The notes under the pieces: generated by a model
Seen by the model: the letters and a program-made list of their open reading frames with translations, nothing else
Told to the model about the DNA's origin: nothing
Databases searched by the model: none
Shown: positions 47,001 through 60,200 of the stretch, in pieces
Numbering within the stretch: position 1 is the first letter of the stretch
Layout: every line of letters starts with the position of its first letter
Program-made: the position numbers and the translations under genes
Assembly (NCBI GenBank): GCA_034336665.1
Contig: JAPFBE010000003.1
Location: 64,275,352-64,339,351 of the forward strand
DNA length: 64,000 nucleotides
Direction: 5' to 3'
Source: Luscinia megarhynchos
Lineage: Eukaryota; Chordata; Aves; Passeriformes; Turdidae

Positions 47001-49434
47001 TACCACAACTAACATGCATGTAATGTGCAATACACACACTATTTTTTGCTTTCTTTCAGTATGTCCATAAATTCCTCTATATTAATATCCATTATTATCT
47101 CTATAAAAGAGCAAAGTTAAGGCACACCAGTTCTTCATATTCAGCTCCACATGCAAAAAGAGCAAAGCATCCAGCATCACCTTTACTCATAGCCAAAGAG
47201 ACTGAGCATCATTGCCCAGGTTAAATATTGTGAGAGATGAGTAAAGCACAGCATCTACAATGAGTAAAATTCCAATTTTGCAGCAACACAGACTTACCAT
47301 TTTTCAGAGTTGTGTGCATTGATGGAACTAACTTCAAAAATCAACCCCATGGTCATTTTGATACTCCTCTGATATAAAGAGATCAAAAATTGTCTTAGCT
47401 GTCAATTACCTGCACTAGATCACTTCAATCAAATGTTCCTAATCAGGTCATGCTGGGGTCTGACACAATGTGTGCAGTGAGGTTACAGACAATTTATCCT
47501 GCTTGATCCAGGCATCTAATCTTCTTTTATACTGTCAGAACACGAGGTCTTCAGTCAGCCCTTGCTGTTGATAATTTATGCCTTGAGAGTATGTAATGCC
47601 TTAGCAAAATATCTATATATTTTAACCAAAATGCTAAAAGCCTGAACCCCCACCTGAGGTTGCACTGCAGATATTTAGAGCAAGGATTGTTTAAGTTTAA
47701 TTAATTGTGTCTCTGATTTTTTCAACATAAAATAGGATTTCAAAAGCTTATAAATACATTGTTTCCTTTTCCTTATTAATTAATTAATTAAAAATGAAAA
47801 ATTTTAATTAGAAGTTCTTTCTACCTGAAATACATACAGAGAAGTAGACAGCAAAATTTCCCAAGTAAAACCAATGTTTCAAAAGTGTATCTCATTGACA
47901 CTCAAAAATAAATTTTTATTGACTACTTAAAGATGAGAAAATCAAAGCCAAGGAGTAAACAGTATCAATGGAATTTGATCTAAGAATCAATATGGAGCAT
48001 AAGGCTAACCCCAAATCCAAATACCCCATAGCAAGAATGCCTAGTATTGACTCAAATCAAAATGGGTTCACCAGCATCAGCAGATTCCTAATTCAGCATT
48101 TGAAAACCCAAATCCTCGACATTATTTGATTAACCCTTAGGCAGATACTCTCTAAATCTACTGAAGAACAAAGGATGTAATAAAGGTTGTCAGATGGATA
48201 GAACTTACAAAAATTAGATACTTTTCCATAGTGTTTTTAAGACAATTCACAGTCTTGTCACTCTTTAATCTTTTGGTAGGGGAACCTTACTCACTGAAAA
48301 AAATCCCCACGAATTCAAGAACCTTCCTCCTGATTTAAAACTTTGTCTAAGTGAATAGATCTACAAAAGTGTAAAAATCTAGGGTATGACCAGGAGAACT
48401 GTCTTTCTTAATCTGGTAAACCATCTATAAACCAGGTGTAGTACAGCAGAGGCAAAACAAGACCTAAATATGCTAAGCCCCTCAGGAACAAGTCTAGATG
48501 TAAACAGTGCATCACCTATTCTAAGCAAGGAAGAAGTGACCCCATTCAAATTGAAACACATCATTGCAAGGCCCAAAGCTCCACATTACATCATGAAAAG
48601 GTAAGGGATGTGTGGGGCAGTGTGTGTCTGCCTTTTTCAACAGAAAGTTTCCATTAATAGCAGAAAAAGGGCACAGTTGTGGGGGGGGGAAACACCAGAG
48701 GGAAAAATCACATGAAAGTATTCCTATTCATGTTAGCTTGGATGTCTAGACATAAAACATGATAACTTATCAGTAGCACATTAACTCAACACATGGCCTT
48801 TAGAGGTTCATATGCAAGCAATGAACTTGTTTTGTATTTGTCCCTGGCACAACTCATGATTATTCTAAGCCAATAGCTGTAGACACATGACAAGTTTGTA
48901 AATATCTTCAGCGTTTTTATTTGACTTTTAGTGCTTGTCTGCTTTTTGTCCTACTTCTCCCTTTACAAATTGTGGAAACAAAAATATTTTTCAATTAATT
49001 ATTGCCTTAATTCTGAAGTAGGTATAATTTAAGAAGCTACAGACTATACTTTAAGGTTAGACTTAGTGGAGTACGTACAGCTCCTGGATATTTGAAATAA
49101 CAGAAAGATTTCCTAAATTTAGGGGTGAACATTTTCTGTTGGAAAACCGGTCATTAACAGAATTTAACTTGTAACTTTCATAAGTCCAGAGTATATGAAC
49201 TAGGAAAAAAGCACCCAGAAGGAATTTTGCATGTAAATGAGATAGAGTATACTGAGCTGGAAGTAGCTGTCCTAGTGATAGAAGGTGAATGCAGCAACAC
49301 AGGCTCTACTCATCACATGAACACCCATACACAGAATGCACATAGACATGCAAAAAAAATAAGGAAGTAAGTTATTTATAGTAAAACTAAAACATTACAT
49401 AGCAGCACACAGAATATAGTAGAGATAAGAGACT
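44053..49434. other. Unique non-coding DNA
   Basis: No gene, RNA or datable repeat is recognised in these 5.4 kb. Small local features only: two TCTAGA hexamers around 46,318-46,332, an ATTA repeat near 47,776-47,791, and a G run of nine near 48,681. A CACA/ACAG-rich patch near 46.3-46.6 kb gives antisense open frames without motifs. Confidence 0.5.
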
Positions 49435-49592
49435 TTCTCTGCTGAGAAAATGAACATAAACCCTTCAAACAGAAGCACATATTGTTAGACTGTCAGAAAA
49501 AGCAGATCACAGTGTATTTAAAGTCACACAGTGAAAGCAAGATGGAAAAGGAAGCACACAAATCAAAGTTCATAGTTCATGCCTATGGCTGA
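49435..49592 (+). repeat. Unidentified direct repeat, copy A
   Basis: Shares several blocks in the same order and orientation with 50565-50737: CTCTGCTGAGAAAAT, TTCAAACAGAAGCACATA, GACTGTCAGAAAAA, GCAGATCACAG, CACACA(G/A)TGAAAGCAA, GGAAA(A)GGAAG and ATGCCTA. Similarity fades outside the stated span. It matches no repeat family I recognise. Confidence 0.85.
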
Positions 49593-50564
49593 AGTGTGGG
49601 ACAGACATCAAATCTGCTTCTGACTATCTTTGACCTCAAGACAAGATACTTAAACCCATTCAGTGAGACTCTCATACATGCCTTCATTTCCAAGGAAGGA
49701 GAAATGTGGCCACCCACTTAAAGACTTACTCAAATTCTAGAACAAAACAGGTTCTATGTTTCCCCTTATTTCATTTGCTCTACGCAATAAAATATTGTTT
49801 AAAACTAACCTAAATTAGTTAGTAAATGATTTTAAAGGAATATAAAATGTTATTATTGCAGATTCTCTCTGGATATTTTCTAAGGTTTTGTAATAGACTA
49901 TCTTAATGGTGTTTTAAATGTCATAAGCAGTGATAGTCCAGATACCTTAGCAAAAGGTTAAATGTTTTTGGATGCACTGCCATTGTCTGGGTAGGCCTCA
50001 AAGAAGTTTCTGTTATACCAAAGGAGGGAGACAATAACTTCACAATTAGGAATCAAACTTCTTAGTCAGAGCTTCATGTTTTACTGGAAAATGTGGGCTT
50101 CTGTTCATAGGAATTGGAATCTGGATTGATTCTGACATCTAACAAACAATGACCAATTCTCATGTAAGTACTCCCACCCTCCCCACAGGACCTTCTTTAT
50201 TGCCTGAATTAGTCATTTAGTCAGACTGATATCTTACCACCACAAATAAGGAAAGTTTTTTTAGCTGTAAAAAAGAACAATTGAAATGAGAGGCATTGAT
50301 TATGTTTCCTTATGCAAGGAGACAAATACATAGTAAGGATGACTCACATTAATTTGTGCATGTCTAGGAAGTCATCAAACCTCACTGTTCCCACAGATAA
50401 ATATTTTGTAGCATACTTCACTCATCTGTCATAATTAAATCAAAGTATTACCTCTGTGAGCCACAAGTATTTCTTAGCTACAACATATTTAACCTGGAAA
50501 TACTCAAAATTTGAGACTAACTACTTGCTACAAATGTCTGCTAAATTTATACAAAACTAATATT
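49593..50564. other. Spacer between the two direct repeat copies
   Basis: Unique-looking AT-rich sequence of about 970 bp separates the copies. No transposase-like or reverse-transcriptase-like frame is visible in it. Confidence 0.5.
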
Positions 50565-50737
50565 GTCTTCTCTGCTGAGAAAATAAATATAAACACTTCA
50601 AACAGAAGCACATAACAGTGGACTGTCAGAAAAAAGCAGATCACAGCATGCATACAACATTTGCTCACACAATGAAAGCAACTGGAAAGGAAGTGTGTAA
50701 GTCAAAGCACCTGCTCAGTTCAATGCCTACACCTGGA
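50565..50737 (+). repeat. Unidentified direct repeat, copy B
   Basis: Second copy of the sequence at 49435-49592, about 1.13 kb downstream. It carries an extra segment of about 13 bases around CATACAACATTTG and numerous substitutions, so the pair is old. Confidence 0.85.
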
Positions 50738-51839
50738 AAGCAGCTCCCAGTGCTCAATACACACATATGCAGCTGTATTCTCTGCCTCTTTAGCACCACT
50801 TTTCCCACAAAGGTAGACCAGCACCTCCCAACGGGTCTTCTGGGAATGGCCAAAACCAGGTGACATTGTCTGCAATGGGCCATATCCAAAACCACATCAT
50901 TCCACCTCATCCACAAGTGGAAGTTGAGTATTTAGAACACATCCCACCGTTGGGGCATAAACCCAGCTCACATTTTGACAGAGAAAGTACTCACATATGA
51001 CTCAGCTTCACTGAGCAGGGACACTCCCAAGCCCTGCACTTCTGCTTGTTCTGAAAATAGATAATGAAATCTCTTAAAAAAACTACCCCGCCACATATTG
51101 CCTTTTCATAATCTCTTTCAGATGTTCACCAGTTTGTTATGATTTGTGCTGTCATAGTCACTGGAAGTCTCAGGTGACATGGAGGGACTCTTATGGTAAA
51201 TGACACACTAAAATGTACTGAATCAAAACCCTTGCTCTGAAGAGTTTATTTAGGATTAAAGTGCTCTGGTTCCTGAATGGAGACACGACAAAACAGGACT
51301 GTTGATGAAACTTCCAGCCCAGAAGTCTGCCTTATCTTCAGTGGAAGGAAATAAAATGCACTAGACCACTTACAAATCACTCTCCAAACTGCTCCAGTAA
51401 AGACTGTGGAATGTAAGGAGATGAAAGCTAGTGACACTTTACTTTAAATCATGACACTGCAATTTGCCACTTCATTAGTTGGTAATTAGCAAGTTCAGCT
51501 GCTAATACAGTACATTAAGGGGTGAAAGGAGAGGGAAGGCATTAACTTCACTTCTTCCTCTTTTTCACATGAGTTGAGGCTTAAGGCAGAATATACTGAT
51601 GAGAATGTGAGGGAAAGTGGTTTTCTTGCAGACCCACAATGGTTGGAAACAATATTCTGAACCCAGATTTTAAGAGTGACATCTCAGGGTTGACCACAAA
51701 ATACTTTAATTACATTCTTCAACTCAATGTTTTATTGCCTTTTCCTCAAAAATCTGTACAAAAACCTGACAGACAAACTTAACAAAACCAGTAGGTTGCC
51801 CTGTAGGTTTGCCTTGTAGCAAAGAAGCCAAGGCTAACC
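50738..51839. other. Unique DNA, nothing recognised
   Basis: No gene or mobile element is recognised between the direct repeat and the CR1 fragment. Confidence 0.5.
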
Positions 51840-52402
51840 TAGACTGCATTAGACACAGCACTGCCAGCAGGTCAGCAGGGCTGATCCTGCCCCTCTGGCA
51901 CTGGTGAGGCTGCCCTGGAGAGTTGTGTCCCTGCTGGGCTTGTGAAAGCAACAAAGACATGGACATACTGCAGAGAGTGCAATAAATGGCCACAAAGATG
52001 AGACAGGAACAGGAGCATCGCCCCTGTGAAGAGAGGTTGGGAGAGCTGGGACTGCTCAGACTCCAGAAGAGAAGGCTCAGGTCGATCCTATCCATGGATA
52101 TGAACACCTGAAGGGAATGTTTAAAGAGGACAGAGCTGGGCTCTTCAGTGGTGCTCAGTGGAAGGACATCAGAAAATGGGCACAAACTCAAACACAGAAG
52201 TGTCATCTGAACATCAGGAAACATCTTTTCTTGCTCTGAGGATCACCAAGCACTGGCACACCTCATCCTTGGAGATATTCAAAATCCAACTGGGCACAGT
52301 CCTGAGCACCTGGCTTTGGGTGGCCCTGCTTCAGCAGGGATATTGGCCTAGACAACATCCAGAGGTCACTTCCAATCAATTATTCTCTGTTTCTGTGACA
52401 AT
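51840..52402 (+). mobile_element. CR1 LINE 3' fragment (about 560 bp)
   Basis: The longest contiguous CR1 3' segment in the window. It includes 'aaatggccacaaagatgaga', 'ctccagaagagaaggctcag', 'gaacatcaggaaacatcttt', 'tggagatattcaaaatccaa', 'gggtggccctgcttcagca' and a final TTCTCTGTTTCTGTGACA terminus. The opposite strand is open for 166 codons, but that frame is simply antisense CR1. Confidence 0.94.
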
Positions 52403-55400
52403 AAGCACGTTATATCAATATTTACAAGCGCATGCTCCTCTTTAATTTATTTCATCTTTTCTTTTTTTTTGCTTATTTCACATTTTATAAAGTAGCTGTA
52501 AAGAATGAAATGCAGAAAAGACTTAACACACCACACCCTCACACAGCCTGTCATGTAAACACTTCATCTTTTGTTGACTGTAAATGTGTAATAGACTAAG
52601 ACCAGGATTTATCTTCCTTAACTCTGTTTACCTAAGTAACTAAGTAACTTACTTGTCTGGGCTCATGCTGCAAGCAGTACAGTTCATTAGAGGCATTGTT
52701 AACTGTGGTCAAATGGGCATTTTTATGCAACAGAGACCTGAACTGTCACCAGAAGGGAGGTTTCCACATTCCCCATGCTCCTGCATCCCTCCAGGGAAAC
52801 AGACAGTACACTGGAACCTGATTCTGCTTATTCCAGCAGCTGCTAAAAGAGACACAGAAGGAGCAATGGGATGAATGGAGCCAGAGGCACACTGACTTAG
52901 AGTGGGCCTCTGGCCATGACCTCAGTCTACTTTTCTCCACTGGCTTAGAGGAGGTTTAAAAAATAGCTCATACTAGGCTGTCTGCTAGAAAGAAATTAAT
53001 TCTCCTGTTGTAATTAAATACATTTCATATTGAATCTGATAAGTTCAGCTGTGTCCCAACAAAACCCTACAATCTCCAGTGGTACAAAATCAAGCCTTGT
53101 GTGCCTGCACACAGCTCCCAGTGATGAAAATATATGCAAGAAAGGTAGAATTTTACTTTTGTTGTTTTGATCAGACACCTTTACATCAATTGTTAGAATT
53201 TAAAACTTACTGAAAGTATGAATCAAGACTCCTGGTATTACCTAGTGCTATGTCCAGATAAAAGTGAATGTGAACAACAAATAGTCAGAAATTACCTACT
53301 GAGAAGTTCCAATCAGGCACACAAAAACACATTCAAAGACAGTATGATAATTGCAAAGAATGTGCCAATTATCCGGAATAACACTAAAACACAAACATGC
53401 TGTCTTTGTGATAATAATGTGATACACAAAAATTCTCCCAGAAGGAATGAGATCAGACTCCTGCCATTTTTAATATGGTCATTTTTCATCTGTTCCTTAA
53501 TCTAATTCATCATTTACATTCAAGATTTGCATATATTTAATTCACTGGACATCTGTCCTTTGCTTTCAGTCTAGCTTGTCTGACACAATCCCATAAATGC
53601 TCCCATATGTCAATTACTTCATTCTAGTAAACACAGAAAAGGAATGAGAGTGCCAATGAATCTTGCTAAGCTTCTCCCATAACTGAATCACTGTGGCACA
53701 AAAAATAAAGTACTATAAAAGAAGTACTAGGAAACAATCACGAGAAACAGCTGCCTAGATTCACGGACTGGATTAAAGCAACATAGCTGATGCTGGAACC
53801 TCTGGGGCTATGACTCAAAGGAAAAACAGACTCTGGCTATTCAGGCTGCTTCTCAGGCTCTGCCTGAAGTGTTACACAGCAATACCCTGCCATCCCACTG
53901 CTCCAAGCAATCACCTACTGACTGTTGCATGTCCAGAAGTCCTTGAGAAGTGCCAGAGGCACATGTGCAAATCTCTCACACATACACAGTCTAATCCAGG
54001 GGACACGGAAAACTAAGCATCTCCAAGTTTTGAAAACTTTCTATCCAAAGTTAATTCTCGTTCAAAGAGCAGGGAAAAAGCGAGCTTAAAACAATCCTAC
54101 CAGAAATGTTAACACTTATCAGCCAGAAAAACAAACGCATTCACATAAGTGAAGAAAGCTGCAGAAGCTATGCAATAACTTTCTGAATACTGAAATCACA
54201 AATTCATTACAATATTTGGTTGTGTTCTCAAGCTTTGTAATCAACTATGGAGTTTAGAGTCTTCAGCTTGCTTAATGACAAAGCAAACATCACTAAGTGC
54301 ACCTCCATGCAGACAGCTTCCCTACCCCTATTTTCTTCTGCCTCAAAGCCAAAGCAGCAATGATAATTTAAGGCCCATAAAGTGCTGGGATCTGAGACAC
54401 TCAGACAGTTCAGAGCTATTAAAACAATCTGAAGTAGTGCATACAGAAAAAGGCCTGCAGGAAGACTGCAGGACAGAGAATTTTCAGTAACAGGCTACCA
54501 CATATTAAGCCACAATTTTTAAATCTTTACTAAGAATATAAAACCTTTACATTTTCTAAAACTTTTCCTTGAATTAAAAAAAAAACTGAAAAAAAGAATA
54601 GAATAACCTAGGTAATGGAGGTCCACTTTCAGGAAGTGGAAATTCTGGAAGGGAAAGGAAGAGGGAATGATGTGTTGTGCTGTAAGTCCATAATATTTCT
54701 CTTGCCACAGGAGACCAATAGAGAATTAGGCTCCAGTTTTAAACCTATTTAATTTTTACTAATTATTAGCCACTAACTATTATTCTAAAGGTGCAAATAT
54801 ATGGTGAGTCATCCACATGAACATTAAGATGTTCTTATACATTTGTAACTGCTGCAAGTTACTTGTAAGTTTAAAACAGTTCTTACAATTTCATCTGGAC
54901 TGATTTAATTTCCCCATTTAATGTTGCTGAGTTATGCCAGCAGATTATTTTAGATGTGCAACTGAGAAGAAGGTGGAAGAAGAGGAAAACCACCAAGAGA
55001 AACATTTTTCTCTAAGTATAATCCATGGTTTTCATATTAAGTTCTTCATCTCAACTATACCTGCTTCATTTTTTGGGTTTTCAGATTTCTTGCATGTAGT
55101 CTTGGTGATATGGGAACAGTAGAATTACAAGTACAGAACTAACAGCTCAGTTTCTTCTCTGTAAATTAGTGTGGCAACCATGGAGATCCCTTCTGCCCAA
55201 ATGAAAATTTGCAGATTGATTTACCCTGGTCACTTGCTTCCAGCTGCTACAACAAGATGTGGCCAGTCAATGGAAAGAAGACCAGTTCACAATTTTCTCT
55301 TCATTTTCAAATTAATGACCTGTTGCATTCAAAAAATAATCTATAATGGTCAGCCCATGGCTGTTTTTCCCAGCTTTTCAAATCAAGTTTCTTGTTGTAA

Positions 55401-57254
55401 ATAACACATAGAAATACAGGAATGTATGGCCTTCAGCCAAAATAATTTCCCACTCAAAAATGAAAACACTAAAAGTCAGTGAGAATGTCATACAGTGACT
55501 CAGCAGGAAACATGTAGGACACAGACAGAATCTGAGTCAGAGTTTACTGACTGCTGTGCATCTTTCCAGGAGAGAAATGTCAAGTGATGGGCTCTGAAAC
55601 ATCTGACTCTCAAAACAGAAAATCTGAAATGAAGAACAACCCTCCATTCGTATGGCAATCTGTGTGGATTTGAAAAGTGTAAATGTTAGCATGTAAAATT
55701 CACAAAAAAAATAAGGACAATATTGGAACATAAGAACTGCCTTTCCAGCTAGAAAAAGAGGTTCATTTGATTGAACAGTGCCCTCCAACACTTGATTTAA
55801 GGAAAATAGAAGTAAAATAAAAGTATGGAGAGATATTCTTTTAATAATATTTTCATCATTTCTCCCAATTTCCAGTCCAGATATGTGCTGAGCCAGATTT
55901 TATATCTAGGCCACCATTACTGAGTTATGCAGAACATCTTTTAGCCCTTTGACTAACCAGAAATACCATTTTTTCTCTATTTGTATAATGAGAAATTGTA
56001 TACTCAATTGTATACTCGATCTTTCTACCAAAAGAAGGTACAAAAATTAATGACTAGAAATGCCTTTTCCTCTTTATATCACTGAATACATATGAGTCAG
56101 TAAAGTTCAGAAGCTTTCCCCATATGCGGACATATTTTTCTTCCTTTTTTTTTTTGCCATTTTATCTTTTTTTTCCAATGAAGAGGCTATAAATCTATGA
56201 GAAAGAGGGGAAAAAATAAAGAATGTGGAACAAATCTTAAATGCTATTCTAATTTGTTCTAAGAGGAAAAGGAACAAGGAAAGAGTAGTTGTGAAAAAAA
56301 AACAAAAAAACCCCAAAAAAACCTAAACCATTTAGTCCAATTCTTGCTGGGTTTGCAAGAAGACTCCAGCTGGAAACCTTAGCTGGACTATATTCCAAAC
56401 TATGTGGTTTTAACATTTATCTGTCCAAAGAATATCTATTATATCTGCTATGAAAGCCACGTGTTATTTGCACCATACTGGGGGGCATGGGATGGCTGCA
56501 GAGAAGGAAAATCAATCAGTGACAAATCAGACACATAATGAGGGAATGACATAATCTGTTTTTTACTGAAACTTCTTAAACCCTTTCATGCAATTTTGAG
56601 GTTTCCGATTTGAGTGTCTGGGTAACTTTCTCCACGTTTCCACAAATTGCTCTTTTTCTCAAAGTCGGACTGATTGAAGAGAGGGATTTTTTTGAAAATC
56701 ATAACAGGAAATATGAAACAATTATGTCTTACTGGATACATTTTCAGCTGTTTTTTCTTTGGATAATTAGAACAACTGAAGCAATATAATTAAGAAGTAA
56801 AGCTTACTGGTCAGTTTAATTATATATTTTATGTGCCATCAATTTTTTGCAGCAATCGTATTTCCTTTATGTTGTATTTAAGTGAATTCATTTCAGTACT
56901 GCTGAGCTGTAAAAACAGAATACTTTTGGCTAATAAAAATAGTCCCCCTCTAGGCAAAATGTTTGTCATATAGGACTAGCTATGTCAGAACTAGATGGAA
57001 AATGTATGCGAGGAAGAATGTGTGACACTAGTCAAGACAGGCAGAAGAAAATATTTGGCTGAGAAACCCCAAACTGTGAAAGAAGTATTAATGTTAGGTA
57101 AAATTTGTCTCATATAGTCACTGTAATAATTAATAATGATAAAACTAATAGAGTATAACATTAATGAAAATATGAGGAAATCTGGAAATAAAATGTGACA
57201 TACCAAAAAATAAAAACACTTTAAAAAATCTGTGAAACAGAATCTGTGTGAAAA
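52403..57254. other. Unique AT-rich DNA
   Basis: No gene or repeat family is recognised. A 95-codon ATG frame at 53218-53505 has no domain. A-rich low-complexity runs occur near 56,296 and T-rich runs near 56,146. Nothing here links to the LTR beyond 57.25 kb. Confidence 0.5.
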
Positions 57255-60200
57255 AAACGCTTTAGTTACACAAGAGAAACCTGGTGCCTAAGTGATGCTG
57301 GCTTTTTGATATCTGGAGAGCAGACTTCTGTCCCCATAGGACTGGGCCAGTTCCACTCAGCTTCATGAAGAATGCACCACTGGCCAGAGCTGAGCCCATC
57401 AGAGACACGGGAAATGTCTCTGTGATAACACATTTAAGAAAGGATGAAAAATGCTGCACGAAAGCACCTGGGAGAGAGGAGTGAGAAGACATGAGACAAA
57501 CAAGTCTGCAGACACCAAGGTCAGCGTGGAAGCAGAGGGAGGAGGTGCTGCAGGTAGCAGATCAGAGATTGCCCTGCAGCCCATGATGCTGAGCACGGTG
57601 AGCCAGGATGCTCCCCTGCAGCCCTGAGGATCACAGTGGATCTGATACCCAACTGCAGCCCATGATGCAGAGCACAGTGAGCCAGGATGTTCCCCTGCAG
57701 CCCTGAGGATCACAGTGGATCTGATACCCAACTGCAGCCCATGATGCAGAGCACGGTGAGCCAGGATGTTCCCCTGCAGCCCTGAGGATCACAGTGGATC
57801 TGATACCCAACTGCAGCCCATGATGCAGAGCACGGTGAGCCAGGATGTTCCCCCTGCAGCCCTGAGGATCACAGTGGATCTGATACCCAACTGCAGCCCA
57901 TGATGCAGAGCACGGTGAACCAGGATGTTCCCCTGCAGCCCTGAGGATCACAGTGGATCTGATACCCAACTGCAGCCCATGATGCAGAGCACAGTGAGCC
58001 AGGATGGTCCCCTGCAGCCCTGAGGATCACAGTGGATCTGATACCCAACTGCAGCCCATGATGCAGAGCACGGTGAGCCAGGATGGTCCCCTGCAGCCCT
58101 GAGGATCACAGTGGATCTGATACCCAACTGCAGCACATGATGCAGAGCACAGTGAGCCAGGATGGTCCCCTGCAGCCCTGAGGATCACAGTGGATCTGAT
58201 ACCCAACTGCAGCCCATGATGCAGAGCACGGTGAGCCAGGATGTTCCCCTGCAGCCCTGAGGATCACAGTGGATCTGATACCCAACTGCAGCCCATGATG
58301 CAGAGCACGGTGAGCCAGGATGTTCCCCTGCAGCCCTGAGGATCACAGTGGATCTGATACCCAACTGCAGCCCATGATGCAGAGCACGGTGAGCCAGGAT
58401 GTTCCCCTGCAGCCCTGAGGATCACAGTGGATCTGATACCCAACTGCAGCCCATGATGCAGAGCACGGTGAGCCAGGATGGTCCCCTGCAGCCCTGAGGA
58501 TCACAGTGGATCTGATACCCAACTGCAGCCCATGATGCAGAGCACGGTGAGCCAGGATGTTCCCCCTGCAGCCCTGAGGATCACAGTGGATCTGATACCC
58601 AACTGCAGCCCATGATGCAGAGCACGGTGAGCCAGGATGTTCCCCTGCAGCCCTGAGGATCACAGTGGATCTGATACCCAACTGCAGCCCATGATGCAGA
58701 GCACAGTGAGCCAGGATGGTCCCCTGCAGCCCTGAGGATCACAGTGGATCTGATACCCAACTGCAGCACATGATGCAGAGCACGGTGAGCCAGGATGGTC
58801 CCCTGCAGCCCTGAGGATCACAGTGGATCTGATACCCAACTGCAGCCCATGATGCAGAGCACGGTGAGCCAGGATGTTCCCCTGCAGCCCTGAGGATCAC
58901 AGTGGATCTGATACCCAACTGCAGCCCATGATGCAGAGCACGGTGAGCCAGGATGTTCCCCTGCAGCCCTGAGGATCACAGTGGATCTGATACCCAACTG
59001 CAGCCCATGATGCAGAGCACGGTGAGCCAGGATGTTCCCCTGCAGCCCTGAGGATCACAGTGGATCTGATACCAACTGCAGCCCATGATGCAGAGCACAG
59101 TGAGCCAGGATGGTCCCCTGCAGCCCTGAGGATCACAGTGGATCTGATACCCAACTGCAGCACATGATGCAGAGCACGGTGAGCCAGGATGTTCCCCTGC
59201 AGCCCTGAGGATCACAGTGGATCTGATACCAACTGCAGCCCATGATGCAGAGCACAGTGAGCCAGGATGGTCCCCTGCAGCCCTGAGGATCACAGTGGAT
59301 CTGATACCCAACTGCAGCACATGATGCAGAGCACGGTGAGCCAGGATGCTCCCCTGCAGCCCTGAGGATCACAGTGGATCTGATACCCAACTGCAGCCCA
59401 TGATGCAGAGCACGGTGAGCCAGGATGCTCCCCTGCAGCCCTGAGGATCACAGTGGATCTGATACCCAACTGCAGCCCATGATGCAGAGCACGGTGAGCC
59501 AGGATGCTCCCCTGCAGCCCTGAGGATCACAGTGGATCTGATACCAACTGCAGCCCATGATGCAGAGCACGGTGAACCAGGATGTTCCCCTGCAGCCCTG
59601 ACGATCACAGTGGATCTGATACCCAACTGCAGCCCATGATGCAGAGCACGGTGAACCAGGATGTTCCCCTGCAGCCCTGAGGATCACAGTAGATCTGATA
59701 TCCAACTGGAGCCCATGCTGGAGCACATGGGTGTGCCCCAAACCCAGCTGCAGCCCATGGACATCCCACACAGGTGCAGGCTCCTGGCAGGAGCTGAAGT
59801 CTGTCAAAAAGAGACCACAGTGACACAAATTTTGTGGTGGGATTTTGGAGCCTGTAGGGACCCACACTGAAGCAGCCCATTCCTAAAAGTCTCTTCCACC
59901 CTCTGGAAGGAACACATGGTGGAGCAAACAACCCCCATTCCCCATCCCCCTGTGCTGATGGGGGTAGGAGGAGATGGAGAAGTTGATAGAGAGGTTGAGC
60001 CCAGGAAGAAGGGAGGGATGGGGGGAAGGTATTTTCAGATTAGTTCTTATTTCTCATTATTGGCAAATAATAAATTAAATTAAATTAGTTTTGCCAAGTT
60101 GAGTCTGTTTTGCCCATGATGGCAGTTGAAAAGTGATCCTTCTCTCCTAAGCCCATCTACAAGCATTTAAGTGCATTTTCTTCTCCTGTCCTTTTGATGG

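Noticed and set aside
49593..50564. Interval between the direct repeats considered as the body of a mobile element
   Set aside because: No reverse transcriptase, transposase or structural-protein-like frame, and no terminal inverted repeats.
51724..52224. Longest frame in the window (166 codons, minus strand)
   Set aside because: Most of it is antisense to the CR1 3' region and has no protein similarity.
53218..53505. 95-codon ATG frame with several Cys pairs
   Set aside because: No domain, no promoter or splice evidence, and a hydrophobic tail typical of AT-rich noise.
57574..59705. Regular 79-bp periodicity considered as a CRISPR array
   Set aside because: The whole unit repeats and there are no unique spacers. 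The context is a vertebrate LTR.
57399..59931. Many overlapping minus-strand open frames of 62-139 codons with repeated GIRSTVILRAAG-like peptides
   Set aside because: They are translations of the 79-bp minisatellite. The unit is not a multiple of three, so the same peptide set recurs in rotating phase. There is no start, splice or family support.
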